The position numbers and the translations under genes were made by a program. A stretch of 6,163 nucleotides of DNA, taken from positions 1 through 6,163 of the forward strand of contig JAGLUD010000045.1 of assembly GCA_023134935.1 (NCBI GenBank), in the 5' to 3' direction. The DNA is from Paracoccaceae bacterium (GTDB lineage: Bacteria > Pseudomonadota > Alphaproteobacteria > Rhodobacterales > Rhodobacteraceae). This document shows positions 5,795 through 6,163 of the stretch, one piece after another (position 1 is the stretch's first letter; each line of letters begins with the position of its first letter). Below the pieces are notes generated by a model. That model was not told the origin of the DNA. It saw only the letters and a list, made by a program, of their open reading frames with translations, and did no database searches.

Positions 5795-6087
5795 TGCGAT
5801 TCTCTGTTTTCTTGTGTGGTTTTCTAGTTTTAGCGTCGTGTTCTTCGCCTGGGGGGCAGTTTCGCGGCGTTGATCCAGTGCGGGTTACCGTGGAGAGATC
5901 AGAGTTCGATGTCTATGTTTTGGGTGATCAAGTGCGAGTTATTCGGATGAGCTTTGAAATGTTGCCAACGATGACGGTAATCGGGCCCCTCGCGGTGGTC
6001 GCGATGGAGCAGGCAACGGGGTGCAATGTTATTAGCAGTTCGTTTTTCGGGGATCAGGCAATGGTGCAAGCGAGGGTCGCTTGTTAG
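5794..6087 (+). CDS. Small two-cysteine lipoprotein of unknown function
   Basis: 97 residues from GTG 5794. The frame can be opened ten codons earlier at TTG 5764, but that would put ten residues before the signal sequence, whereas GTG 5794 has GGAAGG ten bases upstream and gives a normal lipoprotein signal: MRFSVF, hydrophobic core, lipobox LASC with C16. The mature protein of about 80 residues has a beta-rich pattern (VRVTVERSEFDVYVLGDQVRVI), then a region GPLAVVAMEQATGCNV and FFGDQAMVQARVAC at the end. C77 and the C-terminal C97 could form a disulfide in the periplasm. I recall unnamed Rhodobacterales proteins with the same GC-V...GDQA...C ending, but know of no function. It may be co-transcribed with the lipoprotein gene 67 bases upstream. 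The leader hairpin may control its translation. Confidence 0.8.
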   Translation: MRFSVFLCGFLVLASCSSPGGQFRGVDPVRVTVERSEFDVYVLGDQVRVIRMSFEMLPTMTVIGPLAVVAMEQATGCNVISSSFFGDQAMVQARVAC

Positions 6088-6100
6088 ATTTTGGCACAAA

Positions 6101-6126
6101 AAAACGGGCCACTAAGGACCCGTTTT
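6101..6126. terminator. Bidirectional intrinsic terminator
   Basis: AAAACGGG (6101-6108) pairs with CCCGTTTT (6119-6126) around a ten-base loop that can add one more C-G pair. On the plus strand the stem is followed by TTTTCTGTATT, ending the lipoprotein transcript 14 bases after its stop. On the minus strand the run of seven A at 6098-6104 becomes a seven-U tract, which is the stronger side. This suggests a convergent minus-strand gene to the right. Confidence 0.85.
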
Positions 6127-6145
6127 CTGTATTAATGCATATAAA

Positions 6146-6163
6146 TCAAGCAGCTGCGGCTTG
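6146..6163 (-). CDS. Possible C-terminal tail of a minus-strand gene entering from the right
   Basis: Read on the minus strand, the last 18 bases give Q-A-A-A-A followed by TGA at 6146-6148. Ala-rich tails are common in alphaproteobacterial proteins, and the terminator 20 bases downstream has its better U-tract facing this way. Five codons cannot identify a product, and the reading frame is chosen only because it ends in a stop in a sensible place. Confidence 0.35.
   Translation of the reverse strand, partial: QAAAA

Overview
The window looks like ordinary chromosome of an alphaproteobacterium, most likely a member of the Rhodobacterales (Roseobacter group) with moderate GC content. This rests on recognisable gene types: a YqgE protein beside a DsbD N-terminal-domain protein, a long-form threonylcarbamoyl-AMP synthase, a long DmdC-like acyl-CoA dehydrogenase, and a 44-residue aa3-type cytochrome c oxidase subunit IV of the Paracoccus/Rhodobacter kind. 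The genus cannot be fixed from this stretch. No RNA gene, insertion sequence, CRISPR array, phage gene or attachment site was seen.

Layout, left to right. (1) 1-363, minus strand: the N-terminal 121 residues of an exported DsbD-N domain protein, cut by the window edge. (2) 446-1027, plus: yqgE, divergent from it. (3) 1024-1959, minus: tsaC/sua5, convergent with yqgE, the two stop codons sharing one CTAG. (4) 2049-3764, plus: a 571-residue acyl-CoA dehydrogenase, divergent from tsaC, followed 12 bases later by (5) 3777-4799, a 340-residue metallo-beta-lactamase-fold hydrolase whose ribosome binding site overlaps the dehydrogenase stop; these two form a tight operon. (6) 4887-5021, plus: the tiny oxidase subunit gene ctaH, closed by a clear intrinsic terminator at 5047-5074. 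(7) 5133-5726 and (8) 5794-6087, plus: two uncharacterised lipoproteins, both starting with GTG. The second has a perfect 10-bp inverted repeat in its leader with the Shine-Dalgarno sequence in the loop. (9) A bidirectional terminator at 6101-6126, then a possible C-terminal tail of a minus-strand gene entering from the right.

Most genes are housekeeping: tRNA t6A modification (tsaC), acyl-CoA oxidation or possibly DMSP-derived methylmercaptopropionyl-CoA oxidation (dehydrogenase plus hydrolase), aerobic respiration (ctaH) and envelope or thiol functions (DsbD-N protein and lipoproteins). The part least explained by known biology is 5133-6087: a lipoprotein with a possible LRAT/NlpC-like His...Cys dyad, then a small two-cysteine lipoprotein preceded by the looped-SD hairpin. 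I see no convincing multi-gene defence or mobile system here.
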